Shown in pieces: positions 50,339 to 62,009 of a stretch of DNA of 64,000 nucleotides (within the stretch, counting starts at the first letter, position 1; every line of letters begins with the position of its first letter). This DNA comes from Tetraselmis striata (lineage: Eukaryota > Chlorophyta > Chlorodendrophyceae > Chlorodendrales > Chlorodendraceae): contig VCJN01001941.1 in assembly GCA_006384855.1 (NCBI GenBank), positions 1 to 64,000 of the forward strand. The letters run 5' to 3'. The translations under genes were made by a program, and so were the position numbers. The notes below the pieces were generated by a model that was not told where the DNA came from, did no database searches, and saw only the letters and a program-made list of their open reading frames with translations.

Positions 50339-50422
50339 TTTACCCAAGGAGGCACGATTTGCCAGAGAAGAAAGCCAAAGGCTTGCACAGGTAGCGAAGT
50401 GTAGCGGCCGGACGGGGACGAG

Positions 50423-51691
50423 CTAGCAGCAGAAACGCAGCATAGCAGCTCGCTGCCGAGGCCGCGCCTTTGCGCAACCTGTGCGATGCCCACGTGACAC
50501 TGGGGGGCGGCTGGGCGCCCGCCGCCAGGCGGGCGTCCCGCAGCCAGTCAGTGAGAGTGGCTGAAAAGGACCAAGCGGAGGAAGGCTCCAGCGGGGAGAC
50601 GCTCCAAAACTTGGTCGGCAGGCCGGCGCCGGACAGAGGTCGGCAAGAAGGTGGGGCTCGGCCGCCATCGACACCGTCCAGGGCGCTCCAGAGCCCGGGC
50701 GCGGGCGCCGTGCGCGGGACGGGCGGCCCAGGTGCTGTACACTGTACTGCAGTGACGGCCGTACCGCCAGGGATTGGCCGCAGGCCTTAGCATAACAGCG
50801 AAGATACAGGTACTTGTTGTACGCTGTCAGACCCCGCTGCTCCGCGAGGCCGCGGGCGGCGGTGTCGTCGGTCAGAATCCACAAGCGAGGCTCGTCGCCG
50901 TCGCGTGGGGGTGGCTCCAGACCGGAAGGGGGGACTTGACCGAAGTAGGCGAAGTCGACGTACTCGAACTCGGTGTCGAGTGCGTCCAGCTCAGCAGGAA
51001 GGGGCTCTTGCGCTCCTTGCTCGCCACCCTCGGGCGCAGGCGCGCCCGCGGGAATGGCTGGCTGGGTGCCTTTGGGAGGAGGCGGTTGCACGGGAGGGGC
51101 CAGTCGAGCGAGTAAGGCGGCCGTAGCTGCCTCGAACTGCTCGGCCAGCCGCTTCTCCAGGGCTATCGCTTGGGCCGTCAGGCGTTTTTCCAATTCGGTG
51201 TCGTCGTCGGTCAGAATCCACAAGCGAGGCTCGTCGCCGTCGCGTGGGGGTGGCTCCAGACCGGAAGGGGGGACTTGACCGAAGTAGGCGAAGTCGACGT
51301 ACTCGAGCTCGGTGTCGAGTGCGTCCAGCTCAGCAGGAAGGGGCTCTTGCGCTCCTTGCTCACCACCCTCGGGCGCAGGCGCGCCCGCGGGAATGGCTGG
51401 CTGGGTGCCTTTGGGAGGAGGCGATAGCACGGGAGGGGCCAGTCGAGCGAGTAAGGCGGCCGTAGCCGCCTCGAACTGCTCGGCCAGCCGCTTCTCCAGG
51501 GCTTCCGCTTGGGCCGTCAGGCGTTTCTCCAATTCCGCGATGGATGCCGCAGTGGCGCCGCCCGGGGCGTCGTCGACTAGGGCGTCTTCCGGTACAGGAC
51601 GAGGGGGCATCCTGCTGTCGCGGGGTGGGGAAGGTGTAGCGTCTCGGGAGGCTGAGGCTCGGGTCCGAGTCGGCATAGAGTAAGCTGACAC
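50423..51691 (-). CDS. Gag-like coiled-coil ORF of the LTR element
   Basis: The 422-codon ORF starts 30 bases inside the upstream LTR. It has a Pro-rich head and then two copies of a 113-residue module: a coiled coil (LEKRLTAQAEALEKRLAEQF), a Pro-rich hinge and an acidic aromatic end (FEYVDFAYFGQ, RLWILTDD). The tail is basic and Cys-containing but has no clear CCHC knuckle. I infer a structural protein from its position and coiled coil only. Confidence 0.5.
   Translation of the reverse strand: MSAYSMPTRTRASASRDATPSPPRDSRMPPRPVPEDALVDDAPGGATAASIAELEKRLTAQAEALEKRLAEQFEAATAALLARLAPPVLSPPPKGTQPAIPAGAPAPEGGEQGAQEPLPAELDALDTELEYVDFAYFGQVPPSGLEPPPRDGDEPRLWILTDDDTELEKRLTAQAIALEKRLAEQFEAATAALLARLAPPVQPPPPKGTQPAIPAGAPAPEGGEQGAQEPLPAELDALDTEFEYVDFAYFGQVPPSGLEPPPRDGDEPRLWILTDDTAARGLAEQRGLTAYNKYLYLRCYAKACGQSLAVRPSLQYSVQHLGRPSRARRPRPGSGAPWTVSMAAEPHLLADLCPAPACRPSFGASPRWSLPPLGPFQPLSLTGCGTPAWRRAPSRPPVSRGHRTGCAKARPRQRAAMLRFCC
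50850..51530 (-). repeat. 339-bp tandem duplication within the element ORF
   Basis: GTCAGAATCCACAAGCGAGG occurs at 50871 and again at 51210 with nearly identical flanks. The unit is a multiple of three, so the frame is kept. Confidence 0.85.
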
Positions 51692-51720
51692 TCTGCTCGA
51701 CTGCTAGAGTCGAGACTGCT

Positions 51721-51896
51721 TGCGCGAGCCGGTTGAGGCGAGCGCAAAGCAGAGAGTGCCGGTGCCCGAGGGTGGATCCCTCAGGTCGTGGTGCTGGTGC
51801 GGGCCGGCAGGCCCCAGTCCGTGCGCCGACCGCGGGGATCGTGCGCAGTACAACATTGCTAAGTACTGTAAACCTCTAGATGACTACATCTGACCA
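51721..51896. repeat. Terminal direct repeat (right)
   Basis: This is the second copy of the 176-bp TG...CA repeat, with no difference seen from the left copy. It is the upstream LTR on the minus strand. Confidence 0.75.
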
Positions 51897-51977
51897 TATA
51901 GCTTAGCACGGATCGTCGACTACCGCCTGTATATGGAACTACAAGTAACTGCTCGTACTACTACTAGGTATCCAGTT

Positions 51978-52250
51978 TCCGCCCCCGGACAGGACTGCCA
52001 CCAGTGAAACCCTTGCAGCGCCTCTGCGACTGCTCACGGCCTCTCAAAGGTGACTCGTTCAGGCCTATTTACTATACGGAAAGCCCTGCTCGGTTTTCGG
52101 TGCTCCGTTGGTATAGTCACCAAGGAAATTTCCAAAATATGCCGAAATTCCTTATTATTCCGTCCTTCACTGGCATCTTATCATGAGTCTTCTTGACTTG
52201 TCCTTCGGCAATTTGCTGGATGACTACAACAGAGCGCCGACTAGTCATGG
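51978..52250 (+). repeat. Dispersed repeat, copy B, with inverted ends
   Basis: It shares GGACAGGACTG, CACCAGTGAAACC, CCTTGCAGCG and TACGGAAAGCCCTG in order with the minus strand of 23731-23880. A GCTCCGTTG..ATAGTCA block (about 52105) is the inverse of the ATGACTACAACAGAGCG block at about 52222, so the copy contains an imperfect inverted repeat. Confidence 0.6.
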
Positions 52251-52289
52251 GCCAGTGAACCACCCTGATCCGCAGCCGTGGCCTTGGCC

Positions 52290-52640
52290 TGGCGCTGCAA
52301 TGTGATTGAACTCCAGAAGCGACGGCGTCAGGGTCTGGGAACCATAGCTCCCGGTCACAACGTTGAACGCCAAGATTCTAAAGGTTGGCGGGAGAGCTCT
52401 GCGTCTGGCGCCCGGTCCTTGGATTCATCCCTGGACACGGTATTGCCGACATGCACTGCTTGAATGCTGGAACAGGTCGTCCATGATGACCCTCAGGGGA
52501 TGCCCATATCATGAACACAATGATCGCGAACGGCGTCCGCGATGGCATTGTGCTGCACACGCCAGTGAGCGTCTCCGGGCGCCAGGAGGTTCATGAGCGC
52601 GTTGACCCATAGAGGCCCACGGTGACGGGGTTGCGCTCCG
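52290..52640 (-). mobile_element. Possible degenerate LINE C-terminal fragment
   Basis: The minus strand reads HWRVQHNAIADAVRDHCVHD then MGIPLRVIMDDLFQH, resembling the 'RHN..rd.l....GI' segment near the C-terminus of some LINE-type reverse transcriptases. It is short and interrupted; the match is from memory and weak. Confidence 0.25.
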
Positions 52641-53100
52641 TTGAGGACAAGAGAATATGGATCCTAACAACCGCTTCAGCGAGGCGGAACGAAGTACCCA
52701 GCCGCCTCTTTGCCCCGAAGCTCATGTGGCGTCATGGTCCTCGCGGTGGGGATGGCCACCGTCCACATCATGCTTGACGCCATATCGAGCTGGACGAAAC
52801 ATGATCCGATCCCGGGATGAGACAGGGAGAGTGCCCACCTGGTCACCTCATTCCGAAGCCGGGTGTTCTTGCCGGTTTGGCCCAAAAACGCCGTCAGATC
52901 CTTTTTATCGCAGTATGTGTAGTCGGATATTCTTTTGAGTTACACAAAGCGCTAGGAAGGAAACTCGCGGTAATGCGAGCAGTATACGTACATCATCACT
53001 GTCAGCTTACAAGCGGCATGATGCTACAGCCCGCACGCAAGACGGGCTCCTCTATCTTACCTGGAGACTTGAGGGGTGGGTGGTGCAACTCATACCAGGG

Positions 53101-53245
53101 CGGGCGGATGCATGGGGAGTCACCGTGAGGTGCGGACTGATTGGCGACGCAACGTGCTGTGAAGCTGCCTCGGACAGTGACGCGGGGATGCGTGCCAGCA
53201 GTGGAGTGGCTGCGGGGGTCGGGGGGGGATGGGGGGGGGGGGGGG
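53101..53245 (-). repeat. Single diverged copy of the 192-bp satellite, inverted
   Basis: The plus strand here matches the minus strand of the 12.6-14.7 kb satellite: GTCACCGTGA, GGTGCGGACTGA, GCTGTGAAGCTGCCTCGGAC, GGGGATGCG and GTGGCTGCGGGG occur in the same order. A poly-G run follows directly. It is an orphan monomer 38 kb from the array. Confidence 0.7.
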
Positions 53246-53249
53246 GGGG

Positions 53250-54092
53250 GAAACCGGGTGAGTAGCGCTATAAAATGTCATATACTATACGCGTGCCGGC
53301 CACTGCAGCTACCTACTTGTAAACGCGATGAAGCCGCATTCTTATAAGTCTGTATAAAATCGGGCGTGGTTGCAACAACCTATGAGACCATGGCTCGCAT
53401 AAAACCACCGCATTTAAAGTGCGGCATAGTGTTCCGGTACTTTGTGGGAGGCCAGGATACATAATAGATAGTTGAGGTGCAGGCAAGGCTGAGCCTGCCA
53501 GAAGAAGGACTGGGCCTGGGGTGGGGTGGGGGTCTCTCTGAGAGGGGTCATGCTGTAATCGTCGTGCCATGTCCATTGTTTCATCATGCTTGGTCTTTTC
53601 ATAATAAGGGCTGTGCGCATAGGATCCTTCACATTTCATCAGTCTTCAAAATCTACAAACTCGTTACAATACATCCGACTCTCCCGCGTTTTCCTCCTGC
53701 GACATTGTAGTCTCGAGCTTCTTGAGCTCGCTGGCACATCTCCGCGCCTCCCCCCCTCTCAGTGTCGCCAGAGAGCTGTCAGCCACAACAAAGACGGTGC
53801 GCCCGTTTTTGAGTGTGGTTGTTGCATGGCAGTGTCCATGGATGGTGGCATTTGTACAGTGGTCCATCTCGACTAGACTGTCTACTATTAGTACTGTACT
53901 GGTAGTCAATCTTGACTAATACTACACGGCCTATTGGAAGGATGCATCATTAAGCCGTTAAAGGGCCCTCACTATTCGGACAACATCCGCGAATATCGTC
54001 GGCCGTCTACGTACGGATTCATGGAGTCGGGCCTCAGGACAGGTTTCACCAGGTACACTTTTCAAAGACTTCCGGACTCGTTGGATTTCTCG
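53250..54092. other. Intergenic downstream of LON2, no gene seen
   Basis: There are only short ORFs and no conserved domains or RNA features. Confidence 0.5.
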
Positions 54093-57000
54093 TCATAGCC
54101 GGGCGAGCGGCGCCAGCGGAAACCCGCCCTCGAAGGCGGCGCCCAGCACGTCTTCCATCGTGGCGCATCCCACGACTTGCAGGCGGCCGTCGGCCAGCGC
54201 GGGCGGCATGTCGGACTGGATGTCGGGCAGGTTGCGCGCCGGTAGCAGCACGGTGGCCATCCCGGCCTGCGCGGCCGCCAGCACCTTCTCCTTCACGCCG
54301 CCCACCGGCAGCACCAGCCCCCGCAGGCTCAGCTCGCCCGTCATGGCCACGTCGCCGCGCAGCGGCCGGCCCGAGAAGAGGCTGAGCAGCGCGGCGGCGA
54401 GCGTGACGCCGGCGGAGGGGCCGTCTTTGGGGATGGCGCCCGCGGGGAAGTGGACGTGTACGTCGCTGGTGAAAACGCACGGCGCGCCCGAGGCCGAGCG
54501 CGCCGGTAGGCCGAGCCGAGCCGCGTTGGCGCGCAGCCACGACAGCGCGATCTGCGCCGACTCGCCCAGCACGTCGCCGAGTTGGCCCGTGAGCGTCAGC
54601 CGCCCCTCGCGGCGCGTCGGCTCGGCCCCAACACTGTCGCCAGTCGCGAAATTGGGTGGCGACACCGCGGCGGCCTCCACGAACTGCAGCGCGCCGCCGA
54701 CGGGGGTCCACACCAGCCCCGCCGCGCTGCCCGGCCCCGTGATGCGCTCCTCCGCCTCGTGGCCCGTGAAGCGCGGCGGCCCCAGCACCTCCGATAGCAG
54801 CGCTTCGTCCACCGCCACTGCGCGCGTGCTGGTACCCAATCGACCGGGGGCAAGTAGGGGGCAAGGGAAAGTCAGCGCGAAAACTTCCTTGCCGCGATAA
54901 TATTATCATTTTTTTCAATGATATTTGTCGGAGCTTCTCTGTCAGTTCAGGCAGTGAGTGAAAGGGAAGGGGGGGGGGGGGGGGGGGGGGGGGGTGTTAA
55001 ATGAGGTGAAGCAGCGACACGAGGCTAGCACGACACAAGGTGTCAGAGCGCGATGGATGGGCCTAGACGAGGTTGGCAGTGGCAATGCGGGAATGACGAT
55101 ATCAATGAGGTTATCCTTGTTACGATATTAATAATAATACCCAGTATCATAACCTCGTGGTCATTATGTCAAAATTGCGAATAATTCAGTTGCCAGTTGC
55201 GACACATCTTCAGGCGGACAGCGGTGAGAAAGCAATGCTGGTGCCGACTGTGCGTGAGTTTGTATCAACGAGTGGGGGGGGGGGGGGGGGGGGGGGGGGA
55301 CCTTTGCGCGCTGTCGGTGGCTTCGCTAGCAGGTCGCGCGTCTGGCGGGGGCGCCTCAGGGACGGGCGCCTCCGCCAGCAACGCCGTCTGCAACGCCACA
55401 TGACGGCAGACCGCCTCGAGCTTGCGGTTCAGGTCGCGCACGCCTGCCTCGCGCGTGTAGTGCAGCGCCAGGCTGGACAGCGTGCTGGTGGGAAACTGCA
55501 CCGCGCCGGCCGACAGCCCGTGGCCCGCGAGCACGCGCGGTACGAGGTGCTGCGCCGCGATGCGCACGCGCTCCTCCAGCGTGTAGCCGCCGATTCGAAT
55601 TATTTCCATGCGGTCGCGCAGCGGCCCCGGGATGGCGCCCTCCTCGTTGGCGGTCGCCACAAAGACAACCTTGGACAGGTCAAAAGGGAGCCCGAGGTAT
55701 GTGTCGGTGTACGTGTGGTTCTGCGAGGGGTCCAGCACCTCCAGCAGCGCCGACATGGGGTCCCCGCGGGCGTCGTTGCCCACCTGCGAGCGCGGAGGCA
55801 GCAACGTGAGCGGGTATCTTAGGCGAAGGCGCCGCTGGAGGTTGTGGAGGACGGGATCTAGGTCGTGGGGGAGTGCCGCACAGCCTCCCCGGGGGTGGAT
55901 GGAGCAGGCCCATGGGCATCGCGGAAAAGGAAGACGCCCTCCTGGCAGCGTGAGGCCAGGCTGCCACCGCTAACTACAGCAACTACGATAAATAATCACT
56001 ACAGCACGGGTAGATGCAAGTAACAGCGCGGTAATGACTGATAGGCACCGCCTCGGGAAGGATGTAAAAGCACGTCAATTCGAGGGGGCTGTTCATGCTA
56101 CTGTGCATCTGCGACTGAGCGCTATTAAAACATGCATACCTATAATGTGGTAATATATACTAGTTGAAATAATAAAAAGGATCAAGCCTTCGCTATGTAT
56201 ATAGCCTGAGTAATCAAGTTGCGTCTGTGGCATGGCCCTATTTAGTTTTAAGTTTGTCGTCGTTCTCATTCCCTCTGTCAAGCCTGCTATATACTAGTTG
56301 GGTCACGTAGGAATACATCACCTGCATCATACATACACTCTACCAGGGTATGGCGCTAGATATAGCGCAAATGGTAAGGCCAGGGGTTGGAAGAAATAAC
56401 AGCCGAGCCAGAACTCCCGACACATTAGCTTGAATCTTATCATGTTTGGTTGACAGCTTTATGTATGCGTACTCATATACACAGCAGCCATGGCAGAGTT
56501 GGCAAAGATCAGGAAGCACTAGTCGAAGGTGCTGTTGGCTGCTGCCTTGACTGCGCGCTTGGCAAAAAAGATAAAGGGGTGCGGGAGGCAGGAGAGGGGG
56601 AAAGTGAAGGGAAGGGGCGCTGGCAGCCCCGCTTGAGCCCCACCTTGTCCACCTCGTCCAGCAGCATCACGGGGTCGCGGCACCCCGCGCGCCTCAGGCC
56701 CTGGATCACCCGCCCCGGCATCGCGCCGATGTACGTGCGGCGGTGCCCCCGGATCTCCGCCTCGTCGCGCACGCCCCCCAGCGCCAGGCGTGCCAGCGGG
56801 CGGCCCAGCACCGCCGCGATCGCGTCCGCCAGGCTGGTCTTGCCCACGCCGGGCGGGCCGATGAAGCAGAGGATGGGGCCAGGCACCGCCTCGTTGCCCA
56901 CCAGGCGACCCACCGCCACGTACTCCAGGATGCGCTGCTTCACCTTGCTGAGCCCCTGCAGAGCGACACATGACAGGTGGTGAGCGAGAGCGCCTGGCGA

Positions 57001-58395
57001 AACAAGTCCCCACCTCGAGCAGGAGGCCATCACCACGGTGCTGCAGCACTATCGAAACAGCTTATGAAAATACACATCTCTCGGGTCTCTTACAAGGGCT
57101 CATACAGAATGCGAATGATATTATGGCTTGATCCTTTCAGCACGCAAACCAAACCCTAGAAGACCCTAAACCCTACACCATAAACCCTATCCAAAATCCT
57201 TCCCATAACTTCGATAGCCAAAGACTGCCCGTGCGCACCTCGTGCCCCGCGTCCAGCGCGCGCTTCACCGACTCCAGGCTCGAGGGCGGCTGGTGCACGT
57301 GCGTCCCGTCCTCGCGCAACAGCTCCGCGGCGCGCTTGCTCCACGGCAGGTCGGCCAGCAGCTCCACATAGGACCGCACGCTCGCGGCGCCGGGGTGCTG
57401 CTCGCCCATGCGCTCCAGCTTGACAACCTCCTTCATGCCCACCTATGGGAGGGGGCAGCGGCTGGTGAGCAACTCCGGCCAGCAATGGAGCAAGAGGTGG
57501 GGGGTAGACGCTAAGCTGCTGCGAGGCTCAGGCGTGCAGCACACGGTGCCTTCACACCCCGGGTGTCCAGCCTAGCTCATAGTACCAACCCAGAAAGCGC
57601 AAGCAGAACTCCCAGGTCAGCCCACAAATCAAGACAGTAGCACCCTCCCCCCCTCCCCTCCAGGAATGTAAAGAGAAGTAGGGACAGAAGTAACACCAAC
57701 AGCAGTGAAACATTTGACCTTGTCCCATAGCAACATGCCGAGAACGAAACAGACGGGAAAGCGAAGCCGCATGTCAGGGAGTGCGCAAGGCCGCGCCACT
57801 GCCGGCTCACCTCCAGGACCTCCGCCGGCAGGCCGGCGCCCTCCAGACGGGCCCGCAGGGCCTTGATGTCGTCCTCTGGCACCACGCCTTCGTCTGCGCC
57901 CGCCGCCGGCTTCCTCCCCGCAAGCACGCCGCCCGCGCGCCCCGCAGAGCTGCGCACCGACACACGCCCCGCGCGCTGCAGCGAAGCGAGCGCGCCGTTG
58001 GCCAGCGCGATGCTGAGCTCGATGCGCTGCTTGGGCTCCACAGCGGACAGCACCGCGAGGCGCCCGCCCGGGTCCGCCAGCGCGCTGGCCAGCACGTCCG
58101 CGGCGCGAGCGGGCGGCAGCGTCTCCAGCAGGCTGCGAAGCCGCTCTGTGGCGCCCATGATGGAGGAGCTGGAGGATGCGCTGCCGCCTGGCACACACGG
58201 CACAACCACTGGGGTCAGGGGAGATTTGGGCTGGGCACGGTGTGAGAGCCTGGCCGCGAGTCCCACGGCGTGAGGACTGCGTCCCAGCTCACCCCCCATG
58301 CAATCCAACGCATGATATCCTAACCCCCAAAGCAGCATATCAACCAGCCTCTGGAGGACAATCCCTCTGAACGTGAATACCCAAAGCAGCATATC

Positions 58396-58443
<48 letters not shown>

Positions 58444-60562
58444 GGAGGCGCCGCTCCACGGGAGTCCTGCCCACTCCCCCTCCACATGCACCTCCTTGCC
58501 AATAGCGCAACAGCACTTGTCTGGAGAGGGGGGCGCACCCGGTGTGGAGGATTCCCCCTGTGCCAGCAGCGCAGACCGCAGCCCCCGCACCAGCCGGCCG
58601 CTCACGTCGCGCAGCTGCTCCACCAGCGCCCCCGGCGGCTCGCCGCCCGCCGCCGCCAGCCGCGCGTCACCCGCCTCAAAGCCGTCCAGCTGCCGCACCG
58701 CCGCAGAGTAGTACAACGCGCCGCGCTCGCGCTCCACGCCCTCCACACCCACGCGGCACACACCCTCCAGCACCATGTCCCAGTGTACTTCGCCTCCGTC
58801 ATCCGTCTGCACACGCCGTACCTGCCAGAGCACCGCCACTCAGCCCCTACATGTCAGCCAAAAGGACAGCAGGCTGCTCGCCGCTTCCTTCTAATTCTCA
58901 CCAAGCCAGCCCCCCCCCCCCCCCCCTGTCCTTCTATATCCTTTAATTAACTTTCAGACACTGCTGCTACCAGCTGCCCTGCAGTGTCAAACCTGAAGAG
59001 ATGCCCACAGTTGGCGACTCCTCAGCCGCTGCTCACCAAGGCAGCATGGCGCTCTCGCTACCCTGCTCTTTGCCACTCTCTCCTTCACCGGCTCACAAGC
59101 TGAAACTTGAACCGTCACTGACAGTGCTGCTGCCCTGATGCGGCCCCTGTCCAGATGGCCATGGTGTGGTTGGAGCATGTGCTGCGGTGGGCTTGTCCAC
59201 CCTCATCCCCCCCTCCCCCCCCCTCCCCCCCCCCCCCCCCCCAATTCCCCGGGTGGGGGCCAGTTTGCACCTGCAGCACCACCGCCACAGTGCCCACAGG
59301 GAACAGCATGCGGTCCTCTGCCTCCGTGCCGCCGCCTGCCTCCACCAGCGCACCGCTTTCTGCAGGTGGCTGCGCCGCGCCGCCCGGGCTGGCCAGCTCG
59401 GGCGGCGTGGGGCGCGCATCGTCCGGCGCCCACTGCCCGCTCACCGGCTCCAGCACGCCCATGCTGCGCGCGCTCACCACCGGCACCGCTGCGCGCATCA
59501 GGCACAGAGCGGCGCGCTCAGGCCGGCTTCTGACTACAGCTGGTCGCATGCCCAGTTGGAGGGATGGCACGAGGCATGGCGGCGAGGGCATGGATTCAAA
59601 GCAACACCGCAAACTTTGGGTCCCACATCCTCCGCCACCTCCCCAATTCTAACCAGCAAAGAGTGGCAAACTATACAGGGGTCCAAAAAAAGCAGAAAAA
59701 TCAAGATAACAGCACAGACGCAATGCTGCTAAACATTTGATTGTTTGTGGGCCCACTGTAATTGTTTATGGTGCCCCCCCCCCCCCCCCCAACACACACA
59801 CACACACACTTGTCTCCACCCGGCGAAAATAAGCAAGCAGGAAGGGGGCGTGAATGTACATAGAGGGCTGAAGGTGGGGCTGTGGCGATGTGGCCAGCGC
59901 ATGTACCTGCGACCAGCGGCGGGGAGGGCGCCGCCGATGGGTGGCTGCCGCCTGAGCGCCGCTGAGAGCGCTGCTTGTCGCGCAAGAAGGCGGCTGCCAG
60001 CCGCTGCACAAGCTCCACCTCGCCCACCGCCGAGTCCGGAACGCTCACCCGGACGAAACCTAGAGGCAGCAGCACCGCCTGTGTCCGCACACCAGGGAGG
60101 GGGTGGGGAGCTCAGGGGCTGGCAGGAGGGGGGAAGCAGCGCAAGGCAATCGACGGGTGCGCTCAGGAGAGGCTGGGGGAGTGTGGGGAGGAACAGGGGG
60201 AGGGAGAGGGGGAGTAACGCCACAGGCGCGCTTGATGTTTCCGCTGCAAGGCGATAAAGGAGCGACATGCCCTGGTGACGGAGAGAGAGGCGTTGGACGA
60301 GACACGGGTATGCCCCCACGGGTGGGGAACGGCGGAAGGGGGGGGGGGGGATGGCACGCGATCAGGTAGCGGTTTAACGGTGAGGAGGGCATGACGACAG
60401 GCGGTCGGAGGGTCGGGGGGTCTCGGGGGGGGGGGGGGGGGGGGGGGGGGCGGGAACCTCATAGAGCGGCAAGAGGGGTAGTGAGGGCGACAGTCCGCCA
60501 GGCGGCAGCGCGCGCCCTCCCCCGGCGCCCTCCGACTTGTCAGACGCCGCGCGGCGCCCCAT
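54093..60562 (-). CDS. LON2: Peroxisomal Lon protease homolog 2 (ATP-dependent serine protease)
   Basis: It degrades damaged or unimported matrix proteins in the peroxisome using ATP. Nine exons (60562-60458, 60078-59907, 59488-59271, 58821-58539, 58187-57811, 57442-57239, 56955-56644, 55783-55302 and 54828-54093) join in phase to about 962 residues. The N-domain starts [20 protein letters not shown]. The AAA+ module has Walker [11 protein letters not shown], Walker [10 protein letters not shown] and sensor region [11 protein letters not shown]. The protease domain has the catalytic serine in [10 protein letters not shown] and lysine in [10 protein letters not shown]. The last three residues are ARL, a PTS1 peroxisome signal, which together with the N-domain separates it from mitochondrial Lon. 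Introns hold poly-G/C and an (AC)n tract. The first Met at 60562 is the only good candidate start. Confidence 0.95.
57153..57192. promoter_or_regulatory. Telo-box-like CCCTAAA motifs in a LON2 intron
   Basis: Several AAACCCTA-type units occur in 40 bp (AAACCCTAGAAGACCCTAAA and following). A similar TTTAGGG cluster lies at about 48207-48243 in an RsmB intron. In plants the telo box is a promoter element; here the position suggests interstitial telomere-like sequence instead. Confidence 0.4.
58396..58441. repeat. (AC)n microsatellite in a LON2 intron
   Basis: This is an uninterrupted AC run of about 45 bp within intron 4. The intron has no stop codon in the flanking reading frame, so it reads through as a Cys-Val run if unspliced. 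Confidence 0.9.
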
Positions 60563-62009
60563 TGCAGCCTCTCTTAGGTGAACCGGTGTGGAGGTTTCGG
60601 TGGCCTGTTGTCACTAGCGCACGTCGCGTCCTCGAGTCGCGACAGGCTGAAGCAGTGCCCGTAAGGCGGTGTTCGAGGCGCAGTGCTTGCTGGTGTTATG
60701 TGTGCTGGCTGCTTATGTCGCGACGCTACTGCGTTGTGTCCCTGCCGGATAGCCGGCTGATATTACAAGTAGGTAGAGAGGCCAGGCCAGGGTGTCTGGT
60801 ACAGCATAAGTAATCAGGCACGGATCATTTCAGATTTTAGATAAATAATAAGTTATTAATTACACGAGGCGCGGATACCATCTACGCGCTCGCGGGCGAA
60901 TGCGCGCACAGCTCTGTATCACCCAAACTAGCAGCCCGCAGTGTGGGTCTATATTATGCCAGCGCAGTGTGGATTAATCCTTGATGGCTATGCAGGATTT
61001 TCGAGGCACGGAAGTCTGAATAAACGTGTCTGTTCACGACCAGAGAAGCATTTATAGTCGCTATTTTGGCAGATGAACTTTTTGGTTACAGGGAGAGCGT
61101 CCGGAGAATGCACGCAAAGTACTGGGGGAGGAAAAAGCCTACATTTAAGCCTATTTTGGCAGAGCGAAACATACCAAGCGATGCGCACTACCCCGGTCCT
61201 CGCGGGGCGCGTACAACCTAGCGTCCCGCTAGCACAGCTAGGGCTTACACGCCCAGCCGCGGTGCAACGATATCGCGGTGCAAGGATATATCGTTTCAAA
61301 TATTCAAGTACCCAACAAAGACATCTGACGCAGTCGCTAGGCGCGACGTAGGAGTTCAAATTCAAAGAGCAACATATGAGGATCACGCCCGCGATGATGT
61401 TCAATTATTTTGAATGGCCGCCCTCTACCCTCGGCCGCCCTCTTGTAGTGCTGCCACCACTCAACGATGGTCCGCATCATGCTAGTACCGACTACAACAG
61501 GCACCAAGGGGTCGCATTAAGAACGCATCAGACGGTATAGGCGCATAGTAAAGGTGCCAAAGGGGTCGAATGGTGTGCAAAAGATGTTGTGGCGAATCTT
61601 GTGTCACGCAGACCCTCAACGAGCGTCACCGGGCGCCACCGTCGGGAGGAGAGGCAAGCGAGGCTCCGCCCGACGAGCTCCAAGAACCGCCTTCGCCCGG
61701 CGAACAGAACGGGGCTCATGCCCCAAAGCCCTTATGGGATCGGATATGCTGCTTCATGAGCGGCGGCTTTTGCGCGTCTCTAATGACGGCCGCGAGGCCC
61801 ACTACAATATGCCGGCACACAAGACTCACAAAAATCACCACAGCTACAAAGACTTTGCCATTTTGGATTTCAGATTCCTGAAGTGCTCTATCTGACAATA
61901 CGGATGGTATTGTGCTTGGTTGGTGCGACTCCGCCATGGATTGTGACGAATCTCCATACCGCTTCCCGGACGCGGCGGACTGTTGTGGTCGCACAGTGGC
62001 GGAGATCAA
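60563..62009. other. Intergenic upstream of LON2
   Basis: No gene was recognised. TAGTCGCTATTTTGGCA lies at 61055, and CCTATTTTGGCAGA recurs about 90 bp later near 61149. A 103-codon ORF at 61570-61881 has no known domain. Confidence 0.4.

Larger units (their letters stand above)
50163..51896 (-). mobile_element. Small LTR retroelement, non-autonomous (TRIM / gag-only type)
   Basis: Two direct repeats of 176 bp (50163-50338 and 51721-51896) begin TG and end CA and appear identical over their whole length, so the insertion is young. The 1.4-kb interior holds one long ORF on the minus strand and no protease, reverse transcriptase or integrase, so it looks whole as a non-autonomous element but depends on a partner. 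I could not see a matching target-site duplication or a clear primer-binding site. Confidence 0.65.

Noticed and set aside
57577-58839. One continuous 420-codon exon in LON2
   Set aside because: The open frame runs through an (AC)n tract and non-conserved sequence; a GTGCGC donor after 58539 and an AG acceptor before 58187 join the conserved parts in phase.
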